A stretch of DNA of 64,000 nucleotides from G963677325 sp963677325 (GTDB taxonomy: Bacteria > Bacteroidota > Bacteroidia > Bacteroidales > Prolixibacteraceae). Below, piece by piece: positions 52,247-61,360 of this stretch. The notes under the pieces are model-generated. The model did not search any database. It was not told the origin of the DNA and saw only the letters and a list, made by a program, of their open reading frames with translations. A program made the position numbers and the translations under genes. The stretch is taken from NCBI GenBank assembly GCA_963677325.2, contig CAXXGM010000002.1:189157-253156 (forward strand), in the 5' to 3' direction. Positions within the stretch are counted from its first letter, which is position 1; every line of letters begins with the position of its first letter.

Positions 52247-53194
52247 ATGACAAAAAAATTCGACAAATCGGGATACACTCTTGCAACTTTATGCGGCATT
52301 TTCTCTGTGCTTATATGGAGTACGACCATTGCATTTTCCAAAAGTGTAATGCAGGCAGAAGGGAATTACAATGCCATGTTCCTGATTTATTTTTTCAGCG
52401 GACTTGTTATTCTTGGGATGTTGTTCCTCTGGCAAGGAAAAGAACTGATTGTAAAATGGAAAAGACTTTCTCTTCAGTTCTATTTAAAGATTGGCATCTT
52501 TCTTCTTCTTAACAATGTGCTTCTCTATATTGCGATCGGATTGGCATCCGACGAGAATGAGCTTTTAATTGTAGCTATCATAAATTATTTATGGCCGATA
52601 ATTACCTATATGATTAAAGTGCCAATGTTTCATCTGAAACCGAAACTGTTCCTGTTTATTTTCAGCATCCTACTCTCTATTTTGGGAGTAATGATGGCTC
52701 TTTCACAAACCTATTCTTTTTCACAATTTTTGCTGCTCCTGCATATAGCCGGAACTAATTTCTGGGCATATTTCCTGACGTTGCTTACTGCAGTATCATG
52801 GGGCATTTATTCGAATCTCATAAAAAAATTCCGTACCGATGATGATATGGCAGCCCTTCCGGTAATTTTTATAGTAAGCGGTCTCCTGTTCCTTTTTTAT
52901 CAACTATATCATGGTCATTTTTATCTTTCAGGCTTTTCGTCTCTCTTTAAAAATTACGAACTGCTATACATGATCTTTGGCCCGACCTCAATGGGATATC
53001 TATTCTGGTATATTGCAATGAAAAAAGGGAATAAGAATCTTGTCATTTCCCTTTCGTTTCTGATTCCTATTTTTTCTATTCTCTTTATCAGCCTTAAATT
53101 TTCAAAAGAGATTGGAATATTCTTTTGGGTAGCTGCATGCTTATTGATTACAGGCGCTTATTTAAGTTATAAGGCAGTTCCTGAGGTAGAGTAA
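52247..53194 (+). CDS. EamA/DMT-family transporter
   Basis: A 315-residue membrane protein with ten predicted helices formed by two EamA repeats, the drug/metabolite transporter layout. The first half begins ATLCGIFSVLIWSTTIAFSK and the second LLTAVSWGIYSNLIKKF. It resembles YddG-type exporters of aromatic amino acids, but substrate cannot be fixed from sequence. It stands alone upstream of the pirin gene and has its own candidate promoter. Confidence 0.85.
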   Translation: MTKKFDKSGYTLATLCGIFSVLIWSTTIAFSKSVMQAEGNYNAMFLIYFFSGLVILGMLFLWQGKELIVKWKRLSLQFYLKIGIFLLLNNVLLYIAIGLASDENELLIVAIINYLWPIITYMIKVPMFHLKPKLFLFIFSILLSILGVMMALSQTYSFSQFLLLLHIAGTNFWAYFLTLLTAVSWGIYSNLIKKFRTDDDMAALPVIFIVSGLLFLFYQLYHGHFYLSGFSSLFKNYELLYMIFGPTSMGYLFWYIAMKKGNKNLVISLSFLIPIFSILFISLKFSKEIGIFFWVAACLLITGAYLSYKAVPEVE

Positions 53195-53331
53195 ATCCTT
53201 TATTCTATTTCTTACTTCTTCCCATTTGTTGTATCCAATATTCCTTAGCTTCCCATCCTCTTAATTCACAAAAAGTTTGTAATTTGCATTCATCCTTCGG
53301 GATTTATATCTTTCATCAAAAAACATATACA

Positions 53332-54051
53332 ATGTCAAAAACAATTCTTCATAAGGGAGAAACACGGGGGCATGCAATGCATGGCTGGCTCGAAAGTTTT
53401 CATACCTTCAGCTTTGCGGAATATCATGATCCCGACCGGATTCATTTTGGAGCTCTTCGGGTATTGAATGATGACCGTGTAGCTCCCGGAATGGGATTCG
53501 GTACTCATCCTCATGATAATTTCGAGATCATCTCAATTCCGCTATCAGGCGATCTGGAGCATAAGGATAGTATGGGAAATACTTCCATAATCCATTATGG
53601 TGACATCCAGGTGATGAGCGCGGGGACAGGAATCCGGCACAGTGAATATAATTACAATAAAGACAAAGAAGTGCGATTTCTCCAGATCTGGATCATTCCC
53701 AATAAAATGAATGTAACGCCAAGATATGATCAGATTACATTAAAAACAGCCGATCGCCATAATAAATTACAGCAGATTCTTTCTCCCAATCCTGAAGATG
53801 AAGGAGTATGGATACACCAGGATGCATGGTTTTACCTTGGACAATTTGATCAAGACTTCACCAAAGAATATACGATCCATCACCATGAGAATGGCATTTA
53901 CGCATTTGTTCTGGAAGGAGAATTTATTATTGAGGGAATCAGGCTGGCAAGAAGAGATGGAGTTGGAATATGGGATACAACTCAGATTGAGATTAAAGCC
54001 TCTGCTCCAGATTCAGAATTGTTGCTGATGGAAGTGCCAATGTCAACCTGA
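53332..54051 (+). CDS. Pirin family protein
   Basis: A 239-residue bicupin of the pirin family. The N-terminal cupin has the metal-binding GFGTHPHDNFEIISIPLSG and GTGIRHSEYN motifs. The HGWLESFHTFSFAEYHDP opening is typical. Bacterial pirins include quercetin dioxygenases and regulatory proteins, and no specific role is suggested here. The frame extends back to 53284, but the ATG at 53332 gives the conserved start (MSKTILHKGETRGH). A short GCCTC/GAGGC hairpin lies after the stop (about 54085-54099). Confidence 0.9.
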   Translation: MSKTILHKGETRGHAMHGWLESFHTFSFAEYHDPDRIHFGALRVLNDDRVAPGMGFGTHPHDNFEIISIPLSGDLEHKDSMGNTSIIHYGDIQVMSAGTGIRHSEYNYNKDKEVRFLQIWIIPNKMNVTPRYDQITLKTADRHNKLQQILSPNPEDEGVWIHQDAWFYLGQFDQDFTKEYTIHHHENGIYAFVLEGEFIIEGIRLARRDGVGIWDTTQIEIKASAPDSELLLMEVPMST

Positions 54052-54225
54052 GAATAGTTTTTATGCTTTGCAACCTATCTACCGCCTCAATAGGGAGGCA
54101 ATGATTTAAATTTATCCGCGTGTTTCCAAACATATAAATATTTAATTTTATTCATGCTTTGATATTGTAATTGATAGTAAATATTAGTTACTTACACAAA
54201 AGTACAGCAGCAATATTTAACATTA

Positions 54226-55770
54226 ATGAGAAGCTGGAAATTATTCATATCATTGATTTTCCTTGTCATTCTATCAGGTTGTTCGGGAACAAAACTGGTA
54301 AGGAATTCCCTGACTCCTGAAATGGTGAAAGAGATAAAAAAACACAACAACTATATAAAAATTCATTTAAAAGACGGCGGACTGGTCATTACAAAGAACT
54401 ACCATGTCACCCTGACAGCCGATAGTATCAACGGGAATGGTTTTCGTTACAGTTTTAACAGATCGGAAGTAACCGGCGAGGCCAATCCCTTTTCCCTGTC
54501 AAAGGATGAAATTGCCCTGATTGAAACCAATACTTTAAGGGGGAACCTGGGAAATCTTGCTGCTTTATCGATCGTTGGGGTCCCTTCGGCTTTTCTTGCC
54601 ACTTACTGCATCACCAATCCCAAAGCTTGCTTCGGTTCTTGCCCTACCTTTTATGCCCCCAGCCAGAGTAAACCGGCCCTGATGGCAGAAGGATTTTCAT
54701 CGAGCATCTCCCCTTCCCTGGAAAAAACAGATGTGGACATGCTTTACTGGGCCGATGAAAAAAGCAAGGAGCTGTCGCTGAAACTAACCAATGAAGCACT
54801 CGAGACTCACGTAATCAGGCGCGTTGATCTGCTGGCATTTACAACAGGCAGAGAAGAAAAAGTCTTTGCCGGAACAGACGACAGGTTTTACAGGACCTCT
54901 GACATCATCCCCCCGAAGAGCTGCCAGGCCAGGGAAGGCGACTGTCTTGAACTGGTTAAGCAGATGGACCATCTTGAAAGATACAGTAAAACATCATCCC
55001 GGAATCTTGCCAAAAAGGAAGAAATCATCCTGAGTTTTGATAATGTTCTCCCATCGAGGCTTGGTTTGCTGATCGGTTCCAGGCAGACTCTGCTCACCAC
55101 CTATCTCTTTTATCAGGCCATGGCCTTTGCCGGGAACTACTACGGTGAATTGGCGGCTGAGACTGAAAAAGGGAATAACCACCTGAAAGGCAGGATGCAA
55201 AAAATATGGGATAAACTTGGGGCCATTGAAATTTATATTCAGGGGAAGCAAAATCATTGGGAAAAGGTGGGCGAGATCAATGAAATGGGGCCTATCGCTT
55301 CAGATATTCACCTGCTGAATCTGCCCGAGAGCCAAAATAAGCAGATAAAGATAAAATTAAGAATGACAAAGGGGTTATGGCGGCTGGATTACCTGGGACT
55401 GGCGAAAATTACCGGTGAAGAGACTCCTTTGAGGATAAAACCGGCCCTGGTATTGAAAAACGACACTACGGACAGGGATGCCTGTATGAGACTGAGTGAA
55501 GAGAAGAATCCGCTGATCACCTTTCCGGGGGACAACTATGAGCTGAAGTACAGGCTACCAGGAGAATGCAGTTATCAATTCTTCATTGAATCGCGGGGAT
55601 ATTACATGGAATGGATGAGGGAGGAATGGCTTGCGGAGGAGAATCTTCACAAAGTAGCTATTGCATTAAAATTCCCCGGCCTGTTTATGAGGATGGCCGC
55701 ACCTGGATTTAAAAAAGCAGAGCCAAAAATGGAAAAAATCTTTTGGGAGAGCAGGTATGTCAGGCAATAA
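54226..55770 (+). CDS. Hypothetical lipoprotein, first of an overlapping pair
   Basis: A 514-residue lipoprotein with signal and lipobox VILSGC (C19). A short domain of about 70 residues rich in beta strands (IKIHLKDGGLVITKNYHVTL) follows, then a hydrophobic segment around residues 108-128 containing three cysteines (TYCITNPKACFGSCPTFY), and a large soluble part with a second Cys-containing region near 245. I recognise no family. Its last 14 bp overlap the next lipoprotein gene, so the two are cotranscribed and perhaps act together at the envelope. Confidence 0.7.
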   Translation: MRSWKLFISLIFLVILSGCSGTKLVRNSLTPEMVKEIKKHNNYIKIHLKDGGLVITKNYHVTLTADSINGNGFRYSFNRSEVTGEANPFSLSKDEIALIETNTLRGNLGNLAALSIVGVPSAFLATYCITNPKACFGSCPTFYAPSQSKPALMAEGFSSSISPSLEKTDVDMLYWADEKSKELSLKLTNEALETHVIRRVDLLAFTTGREEKVFAGTDDRFYRTSDIIPPKSCQAREGDCLELVKQMDHLERYSKTSSRNLAKKEEIILSFDNVLPSRLGLLIGSRQTLLTTYLFYQAMAFAGNYYGELAAETEKGNNHLKGRMQKIWDKLGAIEIYIQGKQNHWEKVGEINEMGPIASDIHLLNLPESQNKQIKIKLRMTKGLWRLDYLGLAKITGEETPLRIKPALVLKNDTTDRDACMRLSEEKNPLITFPGDNYELKYRLPGECSYQFFIESRGYYMEWMREEWLAEENLHKVAIALKFPGLFMRMAAPGFKKAEPKMEKIFWESRYVRQ

Positions 55771-56371
55771 AAAAATAGTGATTTTATTAGCTGCTGGAAT
55801 ATTATTGACCGCATGCAAAACAATTATTCTTCCTGACGCCTATAATTTCACCTATAGGGAAAGGCAGATCAATCCCTATGGATGCTGGATGAATGCAACT
55901 TTGTTTCCCGGAAAGGATCCTTCTCTTGCTCCAATAGTGAAAGGAGAGTTGATCTGGATGAATTCAGACTCAATCTGCATGCTTGAAAAAGATCATGTTG
56001 TACGCTGGATCTCCACCGGATGGGTGAAAGAGGCCCAGCTGGTTACACACAAAAATATGAGTAATGTATACGGCAATGCAACCGCTTTCTTATTAATTCC
56101 CAATGCGGTGGGAACTGCTATAAATTTTAATGATTACGGAGGAGATTTCCTGGCCATAGCAATCCCTCTGGCAGTGGTTGGACTTTCTACCGCTTTCATT
56201 GAAATAGCTTCCCAGCGAAATATATTGAAATTCCCGAAAAAAACGGTACTTGAGGATTTTCAGAAATTTGCCAGATTTCCTGCCGATAAACCTTTGAACA
56301 TTGATTTTAAAGATTTAACCTTTAAAAAGTACAAAATCAAAACCCCACGACGCCATAAGAATGGAAATTAA
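55757..56371 (+). CDS. Hypothetical lipoprotein, second of the pair
   Basis: A 204-residue lipoprotein (signal, lipobox ILLTAC with C20). A strand-rich first half with GCWMNATLF and WMNSDSICMLEK, a hydrophobic segment (about 127-152, FLAIAIPLAVVGLSTAFIEIA) that may be a membrane hairpin, and a basic end (KIKTPRRHKNGN). Family unknown. It overlaps the preceding gene by 14 bp. Both proteins have the same order: lipobox, small beta domain mentioning substrate-like loops, then a central hydrophobic stretch, which hints at a shared origin. Confidence 0.65.
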   Translation: MSGNKKIVILLAAGILLTACKTIILPDAYNFTYRERQINPYGCWMNATLFPGKDPSLAPIVKGELIWMNSDSICMLEKDHVVRWISTGWVKEAQLVTHKNMSNVYGNATAFLLIPNAVGTAINFNDYGGDFLAIAIPLAVVGLSTAFIEIASQRNILKFPKKTVLEDFQKFARFPADKPLNIDFKDLTFKKYKIKTPRRHKNGN

Positions 56372-56396
56372 GGATGAAAAACAGCAGGAAACCTTA

Positions 56397-58031
56397 TTAA
56401 GGAATGCATCTAATGCTTTTTTGATTCTGTGGAATTAAATAATAAAAGGCACAGCAAAAATTCTGCATCGGGTAATGCTGGTTGTAAATAATCTTTCCAC
56501 TCTTATCCCTGGGTTCATATTTTGGCTTAAACCTTGTTTTTTCTGCTTCTGTTGTTCCTTGTGCAATCAGATCCTGATAGAACGCAAAAGATTGAAAATC
56601 ATCGCTGTCGCATAAATTTCCATTTCCTTTTGTTGCGGGCCCTGCATAAGTTACTTCTATATTACCCGCGCTTAGGTCAGCGATAAACGCTAACCGGATT
56701 CTTTTGCCTGACAGTGAAGAAACCGACTTTAGCGATTTAACCTGTCCGTTATCTCTCACTTCAAATCCATAATTATCGGCCTTTTCAAGGGTCAGCGTAT
56801 CCAGCCTTAAAGGAGGTTCGGGAACACAAAAGTCTATGTCGATAAAATTTTTACCCTTTTTAATTTTTTCAGGCTGAAGAGGCTTCCACTTCTCCCCTTT
56901 TAGCACCGTTTTAATATAAGCCTTCGCCATCATCTCGCCAAACCAGCGGCTACCATTAGGGCAAAGGTGCCCGCCCCTGTCGCTGACAGGATAAACCGGT
57001 GCTGCCAGAACTACGCGGGGATCGGAATTGGCAGCTTCAAGCTGAGCCATACCGACAGAGACACTGTAATCCCTGGTGTACTGTGCCCCGCACTGATATG
57101 TAATGAACAGAGGGGCCTTCAACTGGTGGTAAGCCTTCATGACATCGCCTGTCATATCACTGACTAACCTGGAGAGGTAGCGTTTATATGCTTCTTTATC
57201 ATTGGTTGCGGGAGTATTGGGTTCCCATCCCTGATTGAGGGCTTTTGTGTAATTGTATTCACCCTGCATCCACAAAATGGCTGAACAGTTGAGGCTTTTG
57301 TTCATTCGAAAGGCCGCTTCACCGGCTTTGTCAATCATTTTCAGATAATGGTTATAGAGTTTTCCTTCGTTGTTGGGACAACTTTTGGAAAGCAGTTCAA
57401 TCGACCGGCCTCCTTCCCCGCAACTTGTTGCAGCAAACCTGGTCTCAGGAAAGTCTGGTGAATACTGATCAAAATAGTATTTGACGACATTGGTAAAACC
57501 TATAACGGGAGGTTCGCAACTCAACTGGCTAATGGAGTTAACCGAGACGTCACCAAGAATATCATCGTTTGTTTTCCTGAAGGTTTTTAACGGTTTAGCC
57601 ACCAGCGGATTAAAAATAAGGTCGGGGGAATCAAGATTATTGGTATAATTTGACCAGACCTGTTCACCTAACATCAAATTACCTGCATAATTGCTTACAG
57701 AAATAGCCGGGGCAGTCTGCTGTCCAGTTGAAAGGCTCTGACCATAGATAATGAACTGGTTAATATCTGCAACAGGAGTCTGAAAATTAGTCTTGTATTT
57801 TAAACGCTGATGCTTATGGCCTGTTGGTATATTAACGGCTTCCTTTTTAATCTGTTTTTTAGAAACCATGTTTTCAGCCGCCGATGTCGTTGCCGTAAAA
57901 GTTAACAGCAGAAAAAGAAGGGAGAAACATAAAAATGACCGCCTTAAACAATTTTCAATACAGGCTGAATTAAAATCCCGTACAGAAGCCATTCCATTGC
58001 ACAATAATTTAAATACTTGTTTCTTTTTCAT
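56397..58031 (-). CDS. Sialate O-acetylesterase-like (SASA/CE6-type) esterase
   Basis: A 544-residue exported SGNH-type esterase. A signal segment lies at about 31-52. The nucleophile motif is FIIYGQSLSTG with S99, and the catalytic Asp/His motif is SDRGGHLCPNG. The SASA domain (DUF303) removes O-acetyl groups from sialic acids or plant polysaccharides. A C-terminal beta domain follows. The start at 58031 gives a long N-terminus before the hydrophobic segment; a start at residue 14 (MASVRD) is also possible. It converges with the lipoprotein pair. Confidence 0.75.
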   Translation of the reverse strand: MKKKQVFKLLCNGMASVRDFNSACIENCLRRSFLCFSLLFLLLTFTATTSAAENMVSKKQIKKEAVNIPTGHKHQRLKYKTNFQTPVADINQFIIYGQSLSTGQQTAPAISVSNYAGNLMLGEQVWSNYTNNLDSPDLIFNPLVAKPLKTFRKTNDDILGDVSVNSISQLSCEPPVIGFTNVVKYYFDQYSPDFPETRFAATSCGEGGRSIELLSKSCPNNEGKLYNHYLKMIDKAGEAAFRMNKSLNCSAILWMQGEYNYTKALNQGWEPNTPATNDKEAYKRYLSRLVSDMTGDVMKAYHQLKAPLFITYQCGAQYTRDYSVSVGMAQLEAANSDPRVVLAAPVYPVSDRGGHLCPNGSRWFGEMMAKAYIKTVLKGEKWKPLQPEKIKKGKNFIDIDFCVPEPPLRLDTLTLEKADNYGFEVRDNGQVKSLKSVSSLSGKRIRLAFIADLSAGNIEVTYAGPATKGNGNLCDSDDFQSFAFYQDLIAQGTTEAEKTRFKPKYEPRDKSGKIIYNQHYPMQNFCCAFYYLIPQNQKSIRCIP

Positions 58032-58607
58032 TGTTCAGATCAGTAAGTTGTTATTATTAATCTTTAGCTAATATATTTCGACTCTTTATAAACTGTTTTT
58101 TAGTGGTCAGGCGGAACGCGCTTACAATTCACTTTGCGTGAGAAGAAGTTTTCATGGTTCATTTTATCCTTTTATGGTCCATCATAATACCAGATGCTCG
58201 CATGACCATTGATCGTCTCATCCGCCGGCAGATTGATGACAGACCTTTCCATAAATTTTCGTAAAAGTAATTCTTATTAAATTTTCCACTGAATAATTAC
58301 TTCAAAATAAAGACCGTGAGCGATAAAATAACTGCCGGTTTTAACCTCGCCGAATAATCCCTCTGATAGACCGACTTCGCTTCAATTACTTTTGAAGTAA
58401 ATTTTCTTGACAAACTATTTGTTGTTTATTTTAAAAAACGTATATTTTATGATAATCTTGCTATTTAAGCCTGACTATCATTAAGTTTTTGAACAATAAA
58501 ATAGAAATTAGGCAAAATTTTCAGACACGACCGGAATCAATTCGCTTCTCATGAAACTATAGTAATATCTCAATTTATAGCAATATCTTTTTAAAATATT
58601 GAGCATT
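58032..58607. other. Gap with a diverged dispersed repeat
   Basis: No gene is visible. The part at 58078-58168 is a distant copy of the repeat at 15361-15454. An inverted pair, ATTACTTCAAAA (about 58303) and TTTTGAAGTAA (about 58395), could form a long loop. The rest is AT-rich and contains a TTGACA-like box near 58412 ahead of the next gene. Confidence 0.45.
58078..58168. repeat. Dispersed ~90-bp repeat, diverged copy c
   Basis: About 60% identical to copies a (15361-15454) and b (61102-61192), in the same orientation: CTTTATAAACTGTTTTTTAG matches the left part and TTTTCATGG the right. It is just upstream of the esterase start. Confidence 0.45.
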
Positions 58608-59561
58608 ATGAATCTCTTTTTAAAAAAAGTTTCATTTTTCGTTTTCATATTCCTTTTGATGTTTCTTACCGGTATTTTTCTTCCAACGACTCCAAGAAGT
58701 TCAACCTCCTTATTATTCGGGAAATATAAGAAAGACTCCTTGCTCGCCAATAGTCCATCACCCCGGATTATTTTCATAGGAGGTTCCGGGTTAAGTTTCG
58801 GTTTGGATAGTAAGCTGATAAAAGATTCTCTTGGATTAAACCCAATCAATACAGCTATCCATATTGATATGGGATTATTTTATATGATGAAATCAGTATA
58901 TAAATACATCAGGCCAGGTGATATCATTGTGATAGCTCCAGAATACCAGTTGTTTTATGGACGGAGATTTTACGGAGGGGAGGAATTGTTGAGAACCGTC
59001 CTGGATGTATCTCCAAAAACGATAAACCTTTTGAGCCTCGAAGAGTGGAAAAATATTTTCAAATATTTACCTGGGTATTCATTTTCCAAATTTAAGCCAA
59101 AGGAATATTTTGAAGCTCCGGACGTAGATAACTTTTATGGCAGGAATTCCTTTAACGATTTTGGGGATGAGTATAAACATTGGCCTTTAGGAAACAAAGG
59201 GCCTTCTTCATATCATCCTATCAAGGAAAGTTCCAATCCCAAGGTTATTACAGAATTGAAAAAGTTTAGAAACATGGTAAAGGAAAAAAGAGCTTCATTG
59301 TACATTACATTTCCCGGACTCCAGGCCTCATCTTTTGACATTTTAATTGGTCAGATTAGACAAGTTGAAACGGAATTACATAATAATGATTTTCCCCTTC
59401 TTGGATCTCCGCAACAATATAAAATGCCAGATTCATTGGTGTTTGACGCACCATATCACCTGACCAAAAATGGATTGGACCTCCGAACACAGCTCTTAAT
59501 CCAGGACTTGAGAAACTCCGGAACTAACAAGTTTATTCACTTTACCAAATGTCATCCTTAA
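58608..59561 (+). CDS. SGNH-like (DltD/AlgX-type) protein paired with MBOAT
   Basis: A 317-residue protein with an N-terminal membrane helix (about 5-25) and an SGNH-hydrolase-like domain on the outside. IIFIGGSGLSFGLDS resembles the nucleophile block, and the distal DAPYHLTKNG resembles the Asp-x-x-His block. Such proteins accept acyl groups from MBOAT partners and pass them to polysaccharides. It lies 87 bp upstream of the MBOAT gene on the same strand. I used the ATG at 58608 rather than the TTG at 58599. Its role is inferred from this pairing. Confidence 0.7.
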   Translation: MNLFLKKVSFFVFIFLLMFLTGIFLPTTPRSSTSLLFGKYKKDSLLANSPSPRIIFIGGSGLSFGLDSKLIKDSLGLNPINTAIHIDMGLFYMMKSVYKYIRPGDIIVIAPEYQLFYGRRFYGGEELLRTVLDVSPKTINLLSLEEWKNIFKYLPGYSFSKFKPKEYFEAPDVDNFYGRNSFNDFGDEYKHWPLGNKGPSSYHPIKESSNPKVITELKKFRNMVKEKRASLYITFPGLQASSFDILIGQIRQVETELHNNDFPLLGSPQQYKMPDSLVFDAPYHLTKNGLDLRTQLLIQDLRNSGTNKFIHFTKCHP

Positions 59562-59648
59562 ATTGAAAATTCCAACAAAGTTCTTTATCTAATATTTATT
59601 TGAGTATTCTATAATTTTTTCTTACATTTTTATGGATAAATCAGGATT

Positions 59649-61097
59649 ATGCTGTTTAACTCTATAAGCTTTGGAATATTTTTACCTATCGTATTTTTCC
59701 TTTATTGGTTTGGCACCAAGGGTAATTATAAGCTTCAGAATATTTTGCTGCTTGTATCAAGCTACTTTTTTTATGCTTGTTGGGACTGGCGTTTCTTATT
59801 TTTATTAATATTCTCAACTTTTTTGGATTACAGCACAGGAATAAAAATACATGAAGCTACTAAAAAAAAGAAGAAAATATTTTGGTTATGGCTCAGTATA
59901 TGCATAAATGTAGGATTTCTTGGAATTTTTAAATATTATAATTTTTTTGCTGAATCTTTCGCCGGAGGACTTGCCTTGTTGGGCTTTCAATCGCATTTCA
60001 GGACATTACAGGTAATTCTGCCTGTTGGTATTTCATTTTATACTTTTCATGGATTGTCTTATGTTCTTGACCTTTATAAAAACAGAATCAACCCTGAAAG
60101 AAATTTTATTAATTACTCAGTTTTTGTCAGTTTTTTTCCGTTACTCGTTGCCGGTCCAATTGAAAGAGCAACACACCTGTTACCACAGATTGTTAAAGAA
60201 AGAGAATTTGATTATAATAAAGCAATAGACGGATTACGACAGATATTATGGGGATTATTTAAAAAAATTGTCATCGCAGATAATTGTGCAGAATACGCCA
60301 ATTTAATTTTTGATAATTCAGGGAATTATACAGGAAGCACATTAGTTTTAGGTGTTTTATTTTTCGCTTTCCAGATTTATTGTGATTTTTCAGGGTATTC
60401 GGATATTGCATTGGGAACAGCCAGGCTTTTTGGAATTGATTTGTTACGCAATTTTGCCTTCCCCTATTTCTCAAGAGACATAGCTGAATTTTGGCGGCGC
60501 TGGCATATCTCATTATCATCCTGGTTCAGAGACTATGTATACATTCCACTTGGAGGAAGTAAAGGTAACACCCGAATGAGAATCAGAAACACATTTATTA
60601 TTTTCCTTTTAAGCGGCTTCTGGCATGGTGCAAACTGGACATTTATTATATGGGGTACTTTGAATGCTATCTATTTTCTACCATTGTTATTGACTCATAA
60701 GAACCGCAAAAATTTACAAATTGTGGCAGAAGGAAAAATCTTTCCCACCTTTAAGGAGTTTGTTTCAATCGTTGTCACCTTTTCACTGACACTATTTGCC
60801 TGGATATTTTTTAGAGCAGAAAATATTGGTCATGCGATTACTTACATTTCAGAAATTTTCTCCTCATCACTTTTTACAATTCCCCGGTTTGACGGAATAG
60901 CGAATGCTTTAGTAACAGTTCTCATTATAACTGTTTTTATTTTAATCGAATGGAACGGGCGGGAACATCAATACGCTATTGCAAAATTGGGTATGAATTG
61001 GTATAAACCTCTGAGGTGGGCGATGTATTACAGCATAATAATTATCATAATTTGGTTCAAGGGAAATGACCAACAATTCATTTATTTTCAATTTTAA
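59649..61097 (+). CDS. MBOAT family O-acyltransferase (AlgI-like)
   Basis: A 482-residue membrane enzyme with about eleven helices. It has the AlgI-type features FYACWDWRFL near the N-terminus, RFWRRWHISLS-type segment (reads EFWRRWHISLSSWFRDYVYI) and the catalytic H326 in SGFWHGANWTF. MBOAT proteins of this class carry acetyl groups across the inner membrane for exopolysaccharide modification. With the SGNH-like gene upstream it forms a two-gene acetylation module. The esterase at 56397 could remove such groups. Confidence 0.9.
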   Translation: MLFNSISFGIFLPIVFFLYWFGTKGNYKLQNILLLVSSYFFYACWDWRFLFLLIFSTFLDYSTGIKIHEATKKKKKIFWLWLSICINVGFLGIFKYYNFFAESFAGGLALLGFQSHFRTLQVILPVGISFYTFHGLSYVLDLYKNRINPERNFINYSVFVSFFPLLVAGPIERATHLLPQIVKEREFDYNKAIDGLRQILWGLFKKIVIADNCAEYANLIFDNSGNYTGSTLVLGVLFFAFQIYCDFSGYSDIALGTARLFGIDLLRNFAFPYFSRDIAEFWRRWHISLSSWFRDYVYIPLGGSKGNTRMRIRNTFIIFLLSGFWHGANWTFIIWGTLNAIYFLPLLLTHKNRKNLQIVAEGKIFPTFKEFVSIVVTFSLTLFAWIFFRAENIGHAITYISEIFSSSLFTIPRFDGIANALVTVLIITVFILIEWNGREHQYAIAKLGMNWYKPLRWAMYYSIIIIIIWFKGNDQQFIYFQF

Positions 61098-61101
61098 AAT
61101 T

Positions 61102-61192
61102 CATCCGTTTATAATTTTTTTTTAATGGACAGATGGAACTCCTCAAGAATCATGCTCCTTTGTGAGAAAGATTTTCTCATGGTCGTTTCATT
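61102..61192. repeat. Dispersed ~90-bp repeat, copy b
   Basis: It begins TTCATCCGTTTATAA and ends CTCATGGTCGTTTCAT, about 85% identical to copy a at 15361-15454. It starts four bases after the MBOAT stop codon. The rest of the gap to 61360 holds no supported gene. Confidence 0.7.
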
Positions 61193-61360
61193 TTACTTAT
61201 TTGCCGTTACCTATTTTATTACTTTCATTGAAAACATTGCAAAAAACAGCATAAGCGAAACAATGTTCGCACCACCGGCTGTCAGCAATAGAAAAATTTA
61301 CCTGCAGAGCACCAAACGTCTTTATTGCATTGGTGATAAATAGATAAAAGATCTTTAATT

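Noticed and set aside
61125..61343. 72-codon plus-strand open frame after the MBOAT gene
   Set aside because: It begins inside the dispersed repeat and its composition is not protein-like.
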